64,000 bases of DNA from Sisyra terminalis (Eukaryota > Arthropoda > Insecta > Neuroptera > Sisyridae), in contig OY292280.1 in NCBI GenBank assembly GCA_958496175.1, positions 10,912,001-10,976,000 of the forward strand. Reading direction: 5' to 3'. The translations under genes and the position numbers were made by a program. How positions within the stretch are numbered: position 1 is the first letter of the stretch; every line of letters begins with the position of its first letter. Positions 13,601 to 24,359 of this stretch are shown here, one piece after another. The notes under the pieces are model-generated. The model was not told where the DNA came from. It saw only the letters and a list, made by a program, of their open reading frames with translations, and searched no databases.

Positions 13601-16600
13601 TAACTTAACGATTGAAGACACTCTATCTATTCGAAGTATCAGTGTAGATGAAACACCCCCTCCCACTGACCTCCAACCAGTCATAGAACTCGGTGACGAT
13701 CACGTCGAAAAACCAGAAAATTCACCCTCTGTAACATCCGACGAACCAAACTACAACGATGATAATGACACAGAAGCGAAACAAACAGCACAAACAGAAG
13801 AACTGAGCTATCCAGAAAAAGAGAATGAAAAACCCAGGAAACTGTCCAACGGGAAATTGAAAACTGCCGATGATGAAATCGTTAAATTGGAGTACGACTC
13901 ACCTACCGAGCAAACATCTGCGATGAAATCCAAGCAGGAAGCGGGAAAGGTAATTTGGTAGGGTTTAAAGGAATGGTTTTTGTGTACTGGGGATGTTTTT
14001 AGGTGGTGCGAAGACGAAAATCTGGAACCAAACCACCGGCATCGAATCGAGCTTCGTTCCCACTTTCACGATCTCATCTTTCCGACAGTAAGGCAGCCGC
14101 ACAACGATTCGATGAGGGAATCAGTATGAATATGGATTCATCAGGTGAATGCTTTTTCATAACTTGGGAGATTCCATTTCAAATCAGCTAACTTAGAACT
14201 AATTAGAATTCTCGGCTTACAATAAAAACCCTGGTTTATTGTTAGGAATCCAAGATTAGTCTAAGGCTTATAAAAACAAAACATTCAGCGACATTTGTTG
14301 CTTCTAACAGTTGACTTGGAACTGACATATCAAACAGTTGATTAGTTCTAGACTTGTTGTATTTAAATAGAATAAGCCCAAAATGTTAATAACTTTGATT
14401 TAATTTTCAAGCATTTGCAGATGAAAGTGATACAAATATGTTCAATTGGAATAAAATGACTGATATTCCACCACCTGAATGGGTAACAGTTGGTGAAAGC
14501 GTACTGATACGGCCGTATAATACGGCAGGAGTTGTAGCTTATGTAGGAGGCACGAATTTTGCTCCAGGCACTTGGGTAGGAGTAGAACTGGATGTTCCTT
14601 CAGGTACTATAAAACTTCATACTGATCAGCAAAGTTACAGGTTTAGCAGGAATGATAGTAAAGAATGTACTTTTGGTTTATTGCAGGGAAGAATGACGGA
14701 TCAGTACAGGGAGTGGTTTATTTCACTTGTCGTCCGAAACATGGAATTTTTGTTAGGGCTGATAAGTTGATTCAGGATCGAAGAGGAAGAGCAATGCGAC
14801 TGTATAAAAGCGAAGCTGCACAAGTTCCAAATCGAAACACTGGTAGTGGAATGAAGCGAAGTGTGAGTCGAGGTAAGTGTTCCTGGTTTAAGAATGAAAA
14901 AGATCCCAAATTCAGGTATTATGACCTGAGGTAGTACCCTCATCTACTTGGAGAAATTGAAAATAAGTGCTTCTGATCTGTGGACATAATTCTGGGAACC
15001 GATCCAGGGGACTACTCTTGCAAAAATTGTATAGTCCTGAAACTGGTCAGGGAAATCTGGAAGGTCCTATCTTTGAAGTCACCTTGTGATCTCGCTATTA
15101 CCTAAAAACATTAACTATTAAGTTATTAGGATGAACGTTGAGCTTCTCCAGATTAATTTTTACTCGCCATTTCCCATTCTATCGGGCTATTCCATCAAAG
15201 CAAATCTGGAACTTTTCGGTAGTTTCTTCTGGTGTTTACAATTACCGTGTCGTCTGCTAATGTGGTATTTAGTACATCGCCATTATTCGGGATATCAACC
15301 GTGTAGCATTAGGTATAGCAGTGGACCCAATATACTACCCCGGGGAACTTCGCTCTAATAGGCTGTAAACTGGTAGTTAAGTTTTCTATCTTATCCGATA
15401 AAATCGATCCTTTGGGTTGGACGACACTATTTTCGAATCATCCGAAATTTCCTCCATGATTTTATGTAGGAGACCTAGATGCTACACTTAATGGAACGGC
15501 TGAGAAGCATCCAAAAACGCAGCTTAACAGTAGGGTTTGAAACGCAATCAAAATAAGATTTTTTCGCTGATTTTGAACAGTTATACTGTGTATACAATAT
15601 ACAGAATAAATTGCGGTCCAATTTATGTAGTATAATTTAATATAATAGTATATAAAAATCATACCATAAACATAAATTTGAACAGAAGTTTATGATTATA
15701 AATATTTATGATGAAAAATATTTATGATGTATTGCCCATATACGTATTTCGATTGCCAAGTAATCTTCCTCAGTGGTCATCAAGTATGAATCGAAATTGC
15801 TAGAAATTTTAAAACTTTTTAACGGTTTTTCAAATCTCCTGGCAATTTCTAGAACTTTCTTTATTCTCTACTTGAAAATCATTTTTCTAAATTGTTTATG
15901 AATTTTTTATACATTTAGAATTTATACCCAGTATAACCAGAACTAGTTTGGAATTTTCTTTGAACTTATATCGAAAAAAAGTATCAGAATTTCGAGCTTA
16001 TTTGATGTAATCACTGGAAAAAATACGTCAACAATGTTATCGATTAGTTACATCCACTTTCGAGAAATACACTTCTTAATTATCTTAATTTCCTTTCCTT
16101 TAATAAAAATGTAGTATAATTTAATATAATAGTATATAAAAATCATACCATAAACATAAATTTGAACAGAAGTTTAAACAAAAATATTCGTGACGTATTG
16201 CCCAGATACGTATTTCGATTGCCAAGCTATCTTCCTCAGTGGTCATCAAGTAGTTTGGATCAGTCCGTAACTGCTTTGTGATAAAGCAGTTACATCACAA
16301 AGCAGTTACGGAGTGATCCAAACTACTCGATGACCACTGATGAAGCTTGCTTGGCAATCGAAATACGTATCTGGGCAATACGTCACGAATATTTTTGTTT
16401 GAACTTCTGTTCAAATGTATGTTTATGGTATGATTTTTATATATTATTATATTAAATTATACTACATAAATTGGACCGCAATACATCCTATATATTGTAT
16501 ACAAAGGATAACGTAGTTAATTCCCCAAATTTAAGCTTCTGGTCTCCTTCAAAAGCTCCCTTCTTCCTATATAGACTAATAAAGGATGGTTATTCATTTG

Positions 16601-16704
16601 TTTTTTTATTTACAGGAGAAGGCCTATCAACAGTAGAACGATCTCGTACTCGAGCTGATCCATTTCTGGATGGAACCCGATCAACTCTAAATCGTACCAA
16701 ATAG
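1..16704 (+). CDS. Khc-73: Kinesin-3 family motor, KIF13/Khc-73 type (5' end outside window)
   Basis: Plus-end directed microtubule motor carrying vesicles and, in flies, acting in spindle orientation with Discs large (family knowledge). Twenty exons can be joined in one frame, giving 1,639 residues of a longer protein. The order is: C-terminal part of the motor domain (SSRSHAVF switch [10 protein letters not shown] switch II), neck coiled coil, FHA domain, a long KIF1B/DUF3694-type stalk, a low-complexity Ser/Glu-rich tail and a C-terminal CAP-Gly domain containing GKNDGSV. Kinesin-3 motor plus FHA plus terminal CAP-Gly is diagnostic of KIF13B/Khc-73. The ATP-binding P-loop lies upstream of the window. 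Early introns are 54-70 nt, whereas the introns after 5841, 11803 and 14872 are long and full of repeats. Exon boundaries come from phase-consistent GT-AG sites, not transcripts. Confidence 0.95.
1702..5841 (+). other. Khc-73: Khc-73 exons 6-13: stalk with KIF1B and DUF3694-type regions
   Basis: Coding exons: 1702-1845, 1910-3358, 3415-3597, 3887-4078, 4134-4301, 4357-4482, 4536-4678, 5682-5841. The 1,449-nt exon is the largest and includes [18 protein letters not shown], typical of the KIF1B domain, and [14 protein letters not shown]. The exons at 3415-4301 give [29 protein letters not shown] and [14 protein letters not shown], all strong kinesin-3 hallmarks. The exon at 4536 gives [13 protein letters not shown] and the RKTESVPN phosphosite-like stretch. 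The reading frame runs past 1845 and past 3358 into the introns, but the homology and consensus donors place the exon ends there. Confidence 0.92.
5210..5223. repeat. 14-bp perfect palindrome in a GC-rich patch
   Basis: CAGCGCTAGCGCTG reads the same on both strands. Just upstream, 5195-5208 is a near-palindrome TTGCGCCTGCGCAA, resembling NRF-1/Ewg type sites (TGCGCANGCGCA). The patch stands out in an otherwise AT-rich Khc-73 intron (4679-5681). Function is unknown. Confidence 0.4.
6871..7346. mobile_element. Foldback family A, copy A1
   Basis: Long inverted arms begin TCAAAATAAGATTTTTTCGC on the left and end GCATACACAG on the right. The arms include the family hallmark ATTTCGATTGCCAAGCAATC and its complement. 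The copy is flanked by 14-bp direct repeats, tatagcttaaatag at 6857-6870 and tatagctttaatag at 7347-7360, with one mismatch, read as a target-site duplication. No coding capacity. Related copies lie near 15.6, 16.1, 29.3, 35.4, 41.1, 51.1 and 53.8 kb. Confidence 0.8.
7390..7650. mobile_element. Possible small TIR element (AGTAGCRTA ends)
   Basis: The left side has GTAGTAGCATAACG and the right side has the inverse, TAGTACGCTACTGC, enclosing GC-rich stretches (GGGGGTCATGGGTGCGG and GGTCGACCCGGGCGAC) in AT-rich intron DNA. A related fragment, CAGTGGCGTAACGATG, occurs at about 21832. The ends resemble common hAT-type MITE termini, but I could not find a clean target duplication. Confidence 0.35.
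9165..10352. repeat. Diverged direct duplication, two units 726 bp apart
   Basis: Unit 1 (about 9165-9650) and unit 2 (about 9891-10352) share the order GTATCACTARATATCAAGTG, GGGAAAAAAATGGGTTGTTGG, GATTCATTTGCGAATTGAAA, GATGTCATYGTAA and GGGAAGTTTT. The match is interrupted by indels. No terminal repeats or coding capacity are evident. The antisense open frames over both units exist only because the same sequence is present twice. Confidence 0.75.
12123..13318. mobile_element. 1.2-kb foldback element with hAT-like ends and 8-bp TSD
   Basis: The element starts TAGGGTGGGTCAAAAAAA and ends with the inverse TTTTTTTGACCCACCCTA. The arms stay highly similar for about 550 bp each (12123 to about 12675, and about 12764 to 13318), separated by a spacer near 90 bp. 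Exact 8-bp direct repeats GTGGACCC flank it at 12115-12122 and 13319-13326. An 8-bp duplication with T/CAGGG-type ends fits the hAT superfamily. There is no transposase frame, so it is non-autonomous. It lies in the 11804-13436 intron of Khc-73 and would be copied into pre-mRNA as a very long hairpin. Confidence 0.88.
15128..15523 (-). mobile_element. Decayed non-LTR retrotransposon, reverse transcriptase core
   Basis: Read on the minus strand with stops and frameshifts, the segment still shows the reverse transcriptase motifs in order: [10 protein letters not shown] (motif A, normally FLD..AFD), [10 protein letters not shown] (motif B region), LADDTVIV (motif C with both Asp), then [11 protein letters not shown]. 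This order matches jockey/R1-like non-LTR elements. It lies in the last intron of Khc-73 and directly adjoins a foldback copy. It cannot encode a functional protein. Confidence 0.75.
15548..15785. mobile_element. Foldback family A, copy A2 (one arm only)
   Basis: One arm of the family, from TCAAAATAAGATTTTTTCGC to GTGGTCATCAAG, with the ATTTCGATTGCCAAGTAATC hallmark. It contains an extra local duplication (AAATATTTATGATG). The second arm is missing, and unrelated sequence follows at 15786. Confidence 0.75.
16111..16506. mobile_element. Foldback family A, copy A3
   Basis: Both arms are present, from GTAGTATAATTTAATATAAT to its inverse near 16470 and the terminal GTATACAAAG. The centre has GCAGTTACATCACAAAGCAG. 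It lies about 325 bp beyond the single-arm copy A2, so the two may come from one broken element or from nested insertion. Confidence 0.75.
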
Positions 16705-16854
16705 AAATATTTGTACTGTAACATTGATACTTTATACAACTTTCCTTTTTGAGCAGCATTTAAACTCATCCAATCATTTGCCTTTGAAATATATATATAT
16801 ATATATTTATATATATACATATTTATAAAATATAAATATATTCAAACATATAAA

Positions 16855-16860
16855 AATAAA
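16855..16860 (+). terminator. Likely poly(A) signal of Khc-73
   Basis: AATAAA lies 150 bp after the Khc-73 stop codon, following an AT microsatellite (about 16787-16812) and followed by a (TCCC)n run. This is the first canonical signal downstream of the stop. No transcript evidence is available. Confidence 0.45.
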
Positions 16861-17071
16861 CACCCTCCCTCCCTCCCTCCCCCTGCCCGCAACCCCGCGA
16901 ACTATACTATAAATGGCGCCGCCAAATTAGCGCCAATTTTATCATTTATTTATTATATTTTTTAATATTTACTATAATGAAAAGAAAAAGAACGTACATA
17001 TTTGTACAATATTCAATTTTACTAGTCCTATATCATGTTAAGAAGAAATTTATATTAGAGAAAAATAATTC

Positions 17072-17075
<4 letters not shown>

Positions 17076-17104
<29 letters not shown>
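17076..17104. repeat. (TA)n microsatellite
   Basis: An uninterrupted TA dinucleotide run of about 14 units. Its length is likely variable between individuals. Confidence 0.85.
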
Positions 17105-17105
<1 letters not shown>

Positions 17106-18568
17106 TTCGCTGAATTCATGACTCATATTTCAAGTGGCAAGTTTTGACAAACTTAAGATGATATATTTAGTGTTATGTTTGTTGTTTAGTAAACATAAGT
17201 CCAGGTACTTACGAATCGTGGTATTAATGAGAATACTACAAAAATGGTAGTTTTTACTACCATTTCGAAAGTTCAAACTGAACAGTATAAATAAACCGGT
17301 AGAATGAAAAGAATTATACCTGTTGGTGATTTAATTCGCTGGAAACAAAAGACAGGCGTAAACAAACCGTTTTGTTACGTAAGTCGAATAATACATACAT
17401 GCAGTAGTATTCTCTTCCTCAATACAATTCAATGGGAACCTGGTTTAAAGTATACATCAACCATTGTTGAACAATTGTTATAAGTTTTACATTAATTTTT
17501 TTTGAATACTTACTAAGTAAATTATTGAAATTTACTACAAAAATTGTTGATTTACTGATTTCAAATGTAAATACGCACAGTCTGAATCAATAATCAGTGA
17601 ATTTCAGTGAATTTTCTTTAGTAGAGTATTAAATAATCGAATACTTATTCGAGTGCTAGATTATTCTAAGCAATAGTATGATATCTGGAAGATTACTTAT
17701 TAATTAGCAAACCTAATTATTAACGGGATAAAGTCGCGAATACAAAAAAAAACAAACAGTAGTTACTTGAGTTTAGCAATAAGGATTTTAAGGATTTAAT
17801 CTTCCAAAAAGTTGGTCCAATAAACCGTTGTGCTATGTATAAGTTCTACGTATATTACTAATACTTTTGAATTCTCCGCTTTATCCAGTTACTAATTTAA
17901 TAGTTCCTATTACAAAATAAATGAATGGTTTTTCATTTTTATCACTTGTTAGTATATTTACACCATTAGAAAGTTGATAAAGAAAACTTAAGTCCATTTT
18001 TTTATATTATTTGAGGCAGATAATCGGATAGTTTTATTCCGCCATTTTGATACCTGAGTCATATGGATTTCTACTCGAAATTGTTATTGGATTCTGATTG
18101 TTAACTAAAGTATAAACCTTGGATAACTAAAACCATAGATAATGGTCTTTGTTTGCAATAGTTTCACTTGGTATTAATAGAAAATATTTCCGTTATTTTT
18201 ATCAATGGAAAATCATTCATTTGTAAATAGCACTTTTTTTGTAATTCAGAAGCGAAATTCAGTTGGTAACTATGGAAAGTTCAACGAATTTAATGGTCGA
18301 TTTTAAAGACTATATATTTTCATTGTGGAAGTATAGTTTAACTAGAAGAATGTACAAAATGGCACTTAGCACTTTAAGTTATTTGTAGCGTAGAAATTTA
18401 GCAAAAATGTTTGGGATAATGTGGTTCTAATCTCGCTTATTGAAAATATTAAAGGTTTTTACTGAAATGTTTAAAATAGGATTAGGAACGAAAGGTTTTT
18501 TATCCTTTTTTTATGTAATCAGCAGTTTAATGACCACAAAATACTGAAAATTTGAAATATCTGTTCAG

Positions 18569-18778
18569 TAGTGTCCGACCGAAACTTGTTTTTTCGGCCG
18601 AAACCGGAAGTTTACCACTTGTAAACTTCGTATCGGTTAATTTTTCCTACCAAGGGAAGATAAAACAACGCCAGTACTCGTAGTGAGAGGTCAGGTACTA
18701 TAATTTTCGATTCAGAAAAAGGGTTTAACTTCGGGTCCCTAGTTTTGGCCGAAAAAACCTAGTTTCGGTCGGACCGTA
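18569..18778. mobile_element. 210-bp hAT-like MITE with exact 8-bp TSD
   Basis: The left end is TAGTGTCCGACCGAAACTTG and the right end is the inverse of TACGGTCCGACCGAAACTAG; the inner arms continue with GGTTTTTTCGGCCRAAAC. Exact 8-bp direct repeats CTGTTCAG lie at 18561-18568 and 18779-18786. The 8-bp duplication and TA-initial ends fit hAT elements. It is non-coding. Confidence 0.88.
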
Positions 18779-20199
18779 CTGTTCAGAACTGTTCTTGTAT
18801 TCTTTTTTATGAAATGATCTTCGATTTATGAAGTTAGATATTTGCATGAAACCAATTTCGCACTTTTAAAAATTGTTTTCCCTTATAAAAAATTACATTG
18901 CAATTGTTTTCTTATACTAACGTAATTTTTGTTGAGATATTTAAAACAAAAGACTAACGAATTTAACCAATTGTTTCATCGAATTCTTTTATGTTGGTAG
19001 TCTTTTAATTTGATGAAGACCAAGAAGCCAACATAAATCGAAAAAAATTTTTTTATAAAGGGCACAATTTTTCACAGAAATTCACTTCTGAATTGCAAAA
19101 AATCTTCCAATTTATTAATTTTTCGTATTAATTTTGTCAAAATTTTGTCCCTCAACTAAAGCTACTCTTTTCATATGCGTATATTTTTCGAAAATGTGAC
19201 AATCTTTTCACTCTTTTTTCACGCATTGACTTTCCGCTTGATAATTATTCACTTCCCCCCACCACTATTCATCCCCACTTTTACAACTATGCTATATCAT
19301 TTAACATAAAGACAATGTGAATTTATAAATATATAAAAACTAAAAAAAAAACGCTTTTCGTTTAAGAAATTTTTAGAGCAATGTTTCAAAACTAGCAATA
19401 AGAGTTCTATATTATATAAATGTACATACATGGTGCGGTAAATGTGATTAATGGACTATTGCAATAAAAACAGGCTATTTTTAACATTACTCAAATAAAA
19501 TGCTTTGCATAAATTATAATAAGTATATATCCATTTATCAAGATAACATTATATAAGCGGACTCATTTGAATTTATCACACTAATCAAAACATATAGGTC
19601 ATTTGGAGAAAAATAGTAAATTTGTTGGTGGTTGTTATACAAAATTGCCGGTAGAATATATAAAAATAATCATACTATCCCTCATACTTGTTTATTGTTG
19701 TTGATACTGTTAATTATAGCTAGTTTTTATTAAAATTACCGAATTTTCTCACATTAACCAATGCATATTTGAAAAAAATTATTTCGTCTACTCCCACATA
19801 CCATTTAACGTTTTTATATTTATAAAATTTCATTAAGCAAGTACTTTAACCGGCTGCTAACTTAACATTGTTTTACTTAGTTGCAATTGTCTTTTACTTA
19901 GTTCCCAGATATATAGGTAAAGTAATAAACAAAGTATTATTAGATGATGAAATTAATGTAATTTGATAGTAACCGTAAACAATGTTTCTATTTGTATTTA
20001 ATTTAGTATTTCCTTTTATGTGTATAAATTTAGTGATTAGTCCTTTCGACCAAATTTACCCGAAATTTTTCTAAGATTTTTTAAATTTAATAATGAAAAA
20101 TTTTGTATTATTATGTTAATAATACGTTTTTTCTTGTATAAAACTCAATTATTCAAACTGGTCAATTTGATCGCCTATTCTATGATATCGATTAAAGTA

Positions 20200-20652
20200 A
20201 TCCCGAGTCGACATTTTGAAGTCTGCACTACGTTTGCAGCAGGCCTGCAGATATGATTATGTCAACACCACGTTCGCACTGAATAATTATATTCTTTATG
20301 GCTTAGTATGGGTTTGCAGCAGGTCTATGAAATTTACGTGCGTTTGCACTGCGTCCGCATCAGGTCGACAACTAATAAAAAATGATCGCAGTTGTCGTAA
20401 AATTGTAACAATACTTCTACAAACTGTTCATTCAGACTTAGAAATTGTTTGAGATTACCACATTTTGAACTTAATTACTATATACAGAAAAAAAATTGAA
20501 TATCCCTAGACATAATCACATAAGATAATCTCTGCGGACGTATTTACTGCTACATTTGTTCACTATGCATACCTGCTGCAAACGTAGTGCGGACGTCGAC
20601 ACAAACTCAGTGCATACGTCTTAGATTATCCTTTAATAATTCGACTCGGGAT
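20200..20652. mobile_element. 453-bp foldback/MITE with ATCCCGAGTCGA ends
   Basis: The ends ATCCCGAGTCGA and TCGACTCGGGAT are inverted. Inside, CTACGTTTGCAGCAGG on the left is matched by CCTGCTGCAAACGTAG on the right, and GTTTGCAGCAGG recurs in direct orientation at about 20311. I see no clear target duplication and no coding capacity. It is GC-richer than its surroundings. Confidence 0.75.
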
Positions 20653-23499
20653 GGATGGTTTCTTTTTTTGACAGTAAATGTGATAAATCTGCTCGATTTT
20701 TTGATAAACAACCGATCAATTGCTTGGTAAATTTGTTTAATTTTTCGATAATAATAAAATTAACAAGTTAATATCTTCTTTCTTTGCAGGTTTTTGTCTT
20801 TTTTCTGGCTTTCCGGTTTTAACACAAGTCAAATTAATTATTTTCGTGACTAACGATATCGCCCCCTTTGTCTCTTCTTTTGTTATACTCCCCAAATTCT
20901 TACTATTCATTTTGCTTACACCATTCCTATCTAAAGTGGTTTACACCATTTTATTTTTCTGGGTAATCTCTCCAGATGTTTCCTTGAATTTACAGCAATT
21001 TTATTCATAATAACTGGTTAGTATAATTAATCGCCAGTTTATTACATTTATTGCGATATATCGATAGAATAGGATCGATGGAGAGAACAATTGTTATTTG
21101 TACGTATTAACGAGAAACGTTTATTGGAATAGAAATTCTAGTTTATAAGAAAATCATTGCATTTGGAAAATAAAAAATGAAAGAATCGATTGAGTTGCGC
21201 ATGTGCATAGTTGCAGAGATGTTCTATTGTTTTGCTCTCCATTGGAAATTTTCTGGGACCGGCTGTACTTTATAAAACATTCCATTTGTTTCACTATTAC
21301 GCTTAGTTGTTTTGATGGAAAATAATGGGACATGGTGCAATTTTTGACTAGTTCGTGAATATTATACAAAAAAATTATTAAAATGGCCAAAAATATAATA
21401 TATACATTCCGTCTTTGTCGCCATTAGTAGACGATGCTAACAGTATAACTTTCCATCCATTAAAAATGAATTTATAAAATTTGGAAAATCAATTTTTAAA
21501 GGAAAAACAAACAAAATGTGCATGGCTTGAAAAATAGATACTAAACTGGCATTCACTGTATTGTAAAGTAATATTTTCTTAAAAATTTTCCTTATTTGTT
21601 TAAATCATCAACGGTTGTGTTGTATATAGAGAAAATAGATTAGCATGAAATATTCTCGGACGCCACTGTGCCAGTTATATATGAAAAGTTGATTTTTATG
21701 AATCAATGTTTAAGTATGGTTTAAACAAAGAGCTTTTCGCTCTGTTAAGTTCATCCCGTAAAACTTAAGGGATGAAAACTTCAATAGTTTACTCTTTTAT
21801 ACTGTAAAACTTGATTATATCTAATGGGTACAGTGGCGTAACGATGCCACTCAACTGGGCGCCTATTGTTATCCTGTTTTTCTATAGCAATAAATTTCCC
21901 CCTTTCAAATTGGGAAATTGGTTTGGAATTTTCTTGAACTAGTTTAGCAAAGTGTCTATGATTTTATTGGAAAATTTAACGTTAAAGACTGTTGAAAACT
22001 TTTCACGTTTCATCTGGCTTTTAAAGCAAAAAAAAAAAACAATTTGGAATTATAAAAATTTAAAATGTAAACACTTATTATAACAACTTAATGGTAAATT
22101 TAGAAACCCTCCATTAATGTGAATGTTCTGTCCATTTGTTGACTTTAGATGATAATTTCTTTCGAAATTTTCCCCCGAAATCCCACCAAAATCCCTCCTA
22201 AGGCAACATTGTTCGTCCCTAAAAACCGTCTTGGAAACATTTTAGTCTTTTACATTGTTTTTTTTTTTTTTTTTTTAAATTTAATTTGTGAGAAACAACT
22301 GCAGATCAGTATTAGCCTACAGTATGCGTTGCACAGGCGCGCTTGCGCGCAAAGCTTTTAACGCATGCCGGGTTTTCATTAAACCTGGAAAATTCTCACA
22401 AACTTTTACCTGTAAATAAATTGTATTTTTTTTAAATAAAAAAAAGCAGCTCAAGACACTAAAATGTCCATTTAACTCAAAGGGAAAACTTAAAAATTTG
22501 TATAAATTTGTTAATTTTTAGTTAAGTTTTACGTTGATTGTTAATGGAAATTTTGTATTATTTAATCTTATTTGAATGACGCCATTTTTTATTTATTAAA
22601 TTTGTGTATATTACTGTTATGTTAATAATTAGTGATATTTCCTGTCGATATTATTTTATTATTGTAATTGTTTTTCATGCTTATAATATTGTACTTGTTA
22701 ACTTAGCAGTGTGGAAAATGGCCAAAAAAAAAAACGAAAAGTAAATAAATAGATGATAAATCATTTTCAATACCTTTAATCCATCCCATTTAATATCTAT
22801 AAATAGTTATTAATATTTATAAATTATTATAAATAAATTAATTTTAAAAAAGATATAACAATACCTGTCCATAAGTTTAAACAAATAATGATAATATAAT
22901 AGTAATTAAATAAATTAACATTTAAATATGTCCTAGAATTTTTTTCGTGGTTGTCATAGATTTATTTTGTGATAGTTCTTGTCAAATAATGCAAATAAAC
23001 AATAAAAAATCATTACTTTCAAAACAAAAATCTCTTTATTTAATCCATGATTTTTTTCATCGTTTAAATTCGTCAATTTGCAGCTCGGATTTATGGGTAA
23101 GTTCCAGCCATTATACAGGTGAAGATAAGATGACTTCCAAGAAAAAAGGAAGAAGAAGAATCGAGATTCTTGATTAATTAAAACCTGGAATGGAATATCC
23201 CAATGTATAATGAAGCTTTTTTTTCTTTGTCCCACAATAACTTTTAAAATGTTTTTTTTTTATTTAAAATTTTGGTGCTCAGCAACTTAGACCATATGCA
23301 CCTTAGATATATTTACATAAGTGAGTTTTTTACATTAGGTATAGATTATATGTAATGGTATTTATCTATGAACATTGAAATTTAGCTAAAATTAATAAAA
23401 TTGGAGTAAAACTATAAATTTGAGATATAAATAATATGTGAGCACAATGGATTTACACAACCGATTAAATTTTTCACTTATCACAGATTATATTTGGAT

Positions 23500-24340
23500 A
23501 TTTGTTTTCTTCAGGGACTGTAAAATATCCAGGGAGATGCGCGACGATGGTCTGAGGTCTTTCCATCTCAGCGTCCCATTTCTGGATAGAGCCCCGTTAC
23601 ATCCAACCAGAATATGGTTGACATCCAGGACGCTCCTATATATGGAACAAGATTTTTGTTCTTCGCCTCTTAGGATCCCTTAGGATGGGTTTCCCTGATG
23701 TGCCCTGTTGTTAGGCGAGTCAGGGTGACTTGGTCCGTTCTGCTCATGTCCCTTTATAATCTGTTTTCCCAACTTTATCTGTAATCTGTCTAAGGTGGGT
23801 TTATGTCTTGTCCCACTTTTTTGGCCACGTTTCTGTAATTATTTTTGCAACAGTTTTGGTATTGTTGTTGAGTCCTTCTTCATTTATGGGGTATAGATAT
23901 TTTATGCTACGTGCCTTTTCCAGGATAATGGCCTGTATAGGGAGAGGTTTGGGTTTATTAATTTTGGTCAGGAACATCTTTCGTTGGGGATTATATTTAC
24001 ACAACTGATGGATGGTGGATGGTGGGACAGGCTTTTGGCTTTTAGGCTATATTTCAGGATTTACTTCAGCATACTCGCTACGGGGCAGATGCGGTGGACT
24101 CCTGTAGCAATTCTGATTCCTAGGTTGTGTACAGGGTCCAGAATACCAAGTAGGGAATAGCTAGTCTATGCGTAAACTACACTGCCATAATCCAGTTTAG
24201 ATCTGATCAGTGCACGATACGCATTCAGTAATTAATTAAAGTGGTTTAATATCTGAAGTTTTGGGAACCCAAAAATATGAGTACATTCCTGGACGTTGTT
24301 CAGGCATTCCTTCGTATTAAATCTGACCTTTTCGGACTCT
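23500..24340 (-). mobile_element. Decayed non-LTR retrotransposon, RT C-terminus to 3' domain
   Basis: On the minus strand, in order from 24340 downward: VRFNTKECLNNVQECTHIF, YRALIRSKLDYGSVVYA, LLGILDPVHNLGIRIATG, CPVASMLK, an open stretch at 24004-23801 containing KPLPIQAIIL, then LTRLTTGHIRE and VNHILVGCNGAL. This is the usual order of the reverse transcriptase C-terminus and downstream region of jockey/CR1-like elements. Stops and frameshifts interrupt it. It is a relic with no intact gene. Confidence 0.75.
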
Positions 24341-24359
24341 ACTTTAAGATAAAGTACTG

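Larger units (their letters stand above)
11366..16704 (+). other. Khc-73: Khc-73 exons 14-20: tail and CAP-Gly domain
   Basis: Coding exons: 11366-11440, 11661-11803, 13437-13949, 14003-14144, 14421-14603, 14687-14872, 16616-16704 (TAG stop at 16702). The first four encode a Ser/Thr/Glu-rich, probably disordered tail. The exons at 14421 and 14687 together make the CAP-Gly domain: [32 protein letters not shown], then [17 protein letters not shown] and [10 protein letters not shown]. This domain binds EEY/F tails of tubulin and CLIP-type partners. The last exon is short and basic. Small alternative exons in the long intron 5842-11365 cannot be excluded. Confidence 0.92.
16861..23499. other. Intergenic region with MITEs, no gene recognised
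   Basis: AT-rich DNA between Khc-73 and the retroelement relics. It holds a (TA)n microsatellite at 17076-17104, a 210-bp hAT-like MITE (18569-18778), a 453-bp foldback element (20200-20652) and a GC-rich spot at 22325-22370. Open frames are short, mostly start at non-ATG codons and show no known motif. A short frame ending KKKGRRRIEILD at about 23177 is discussed as a finding. Confidence 0.6.
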
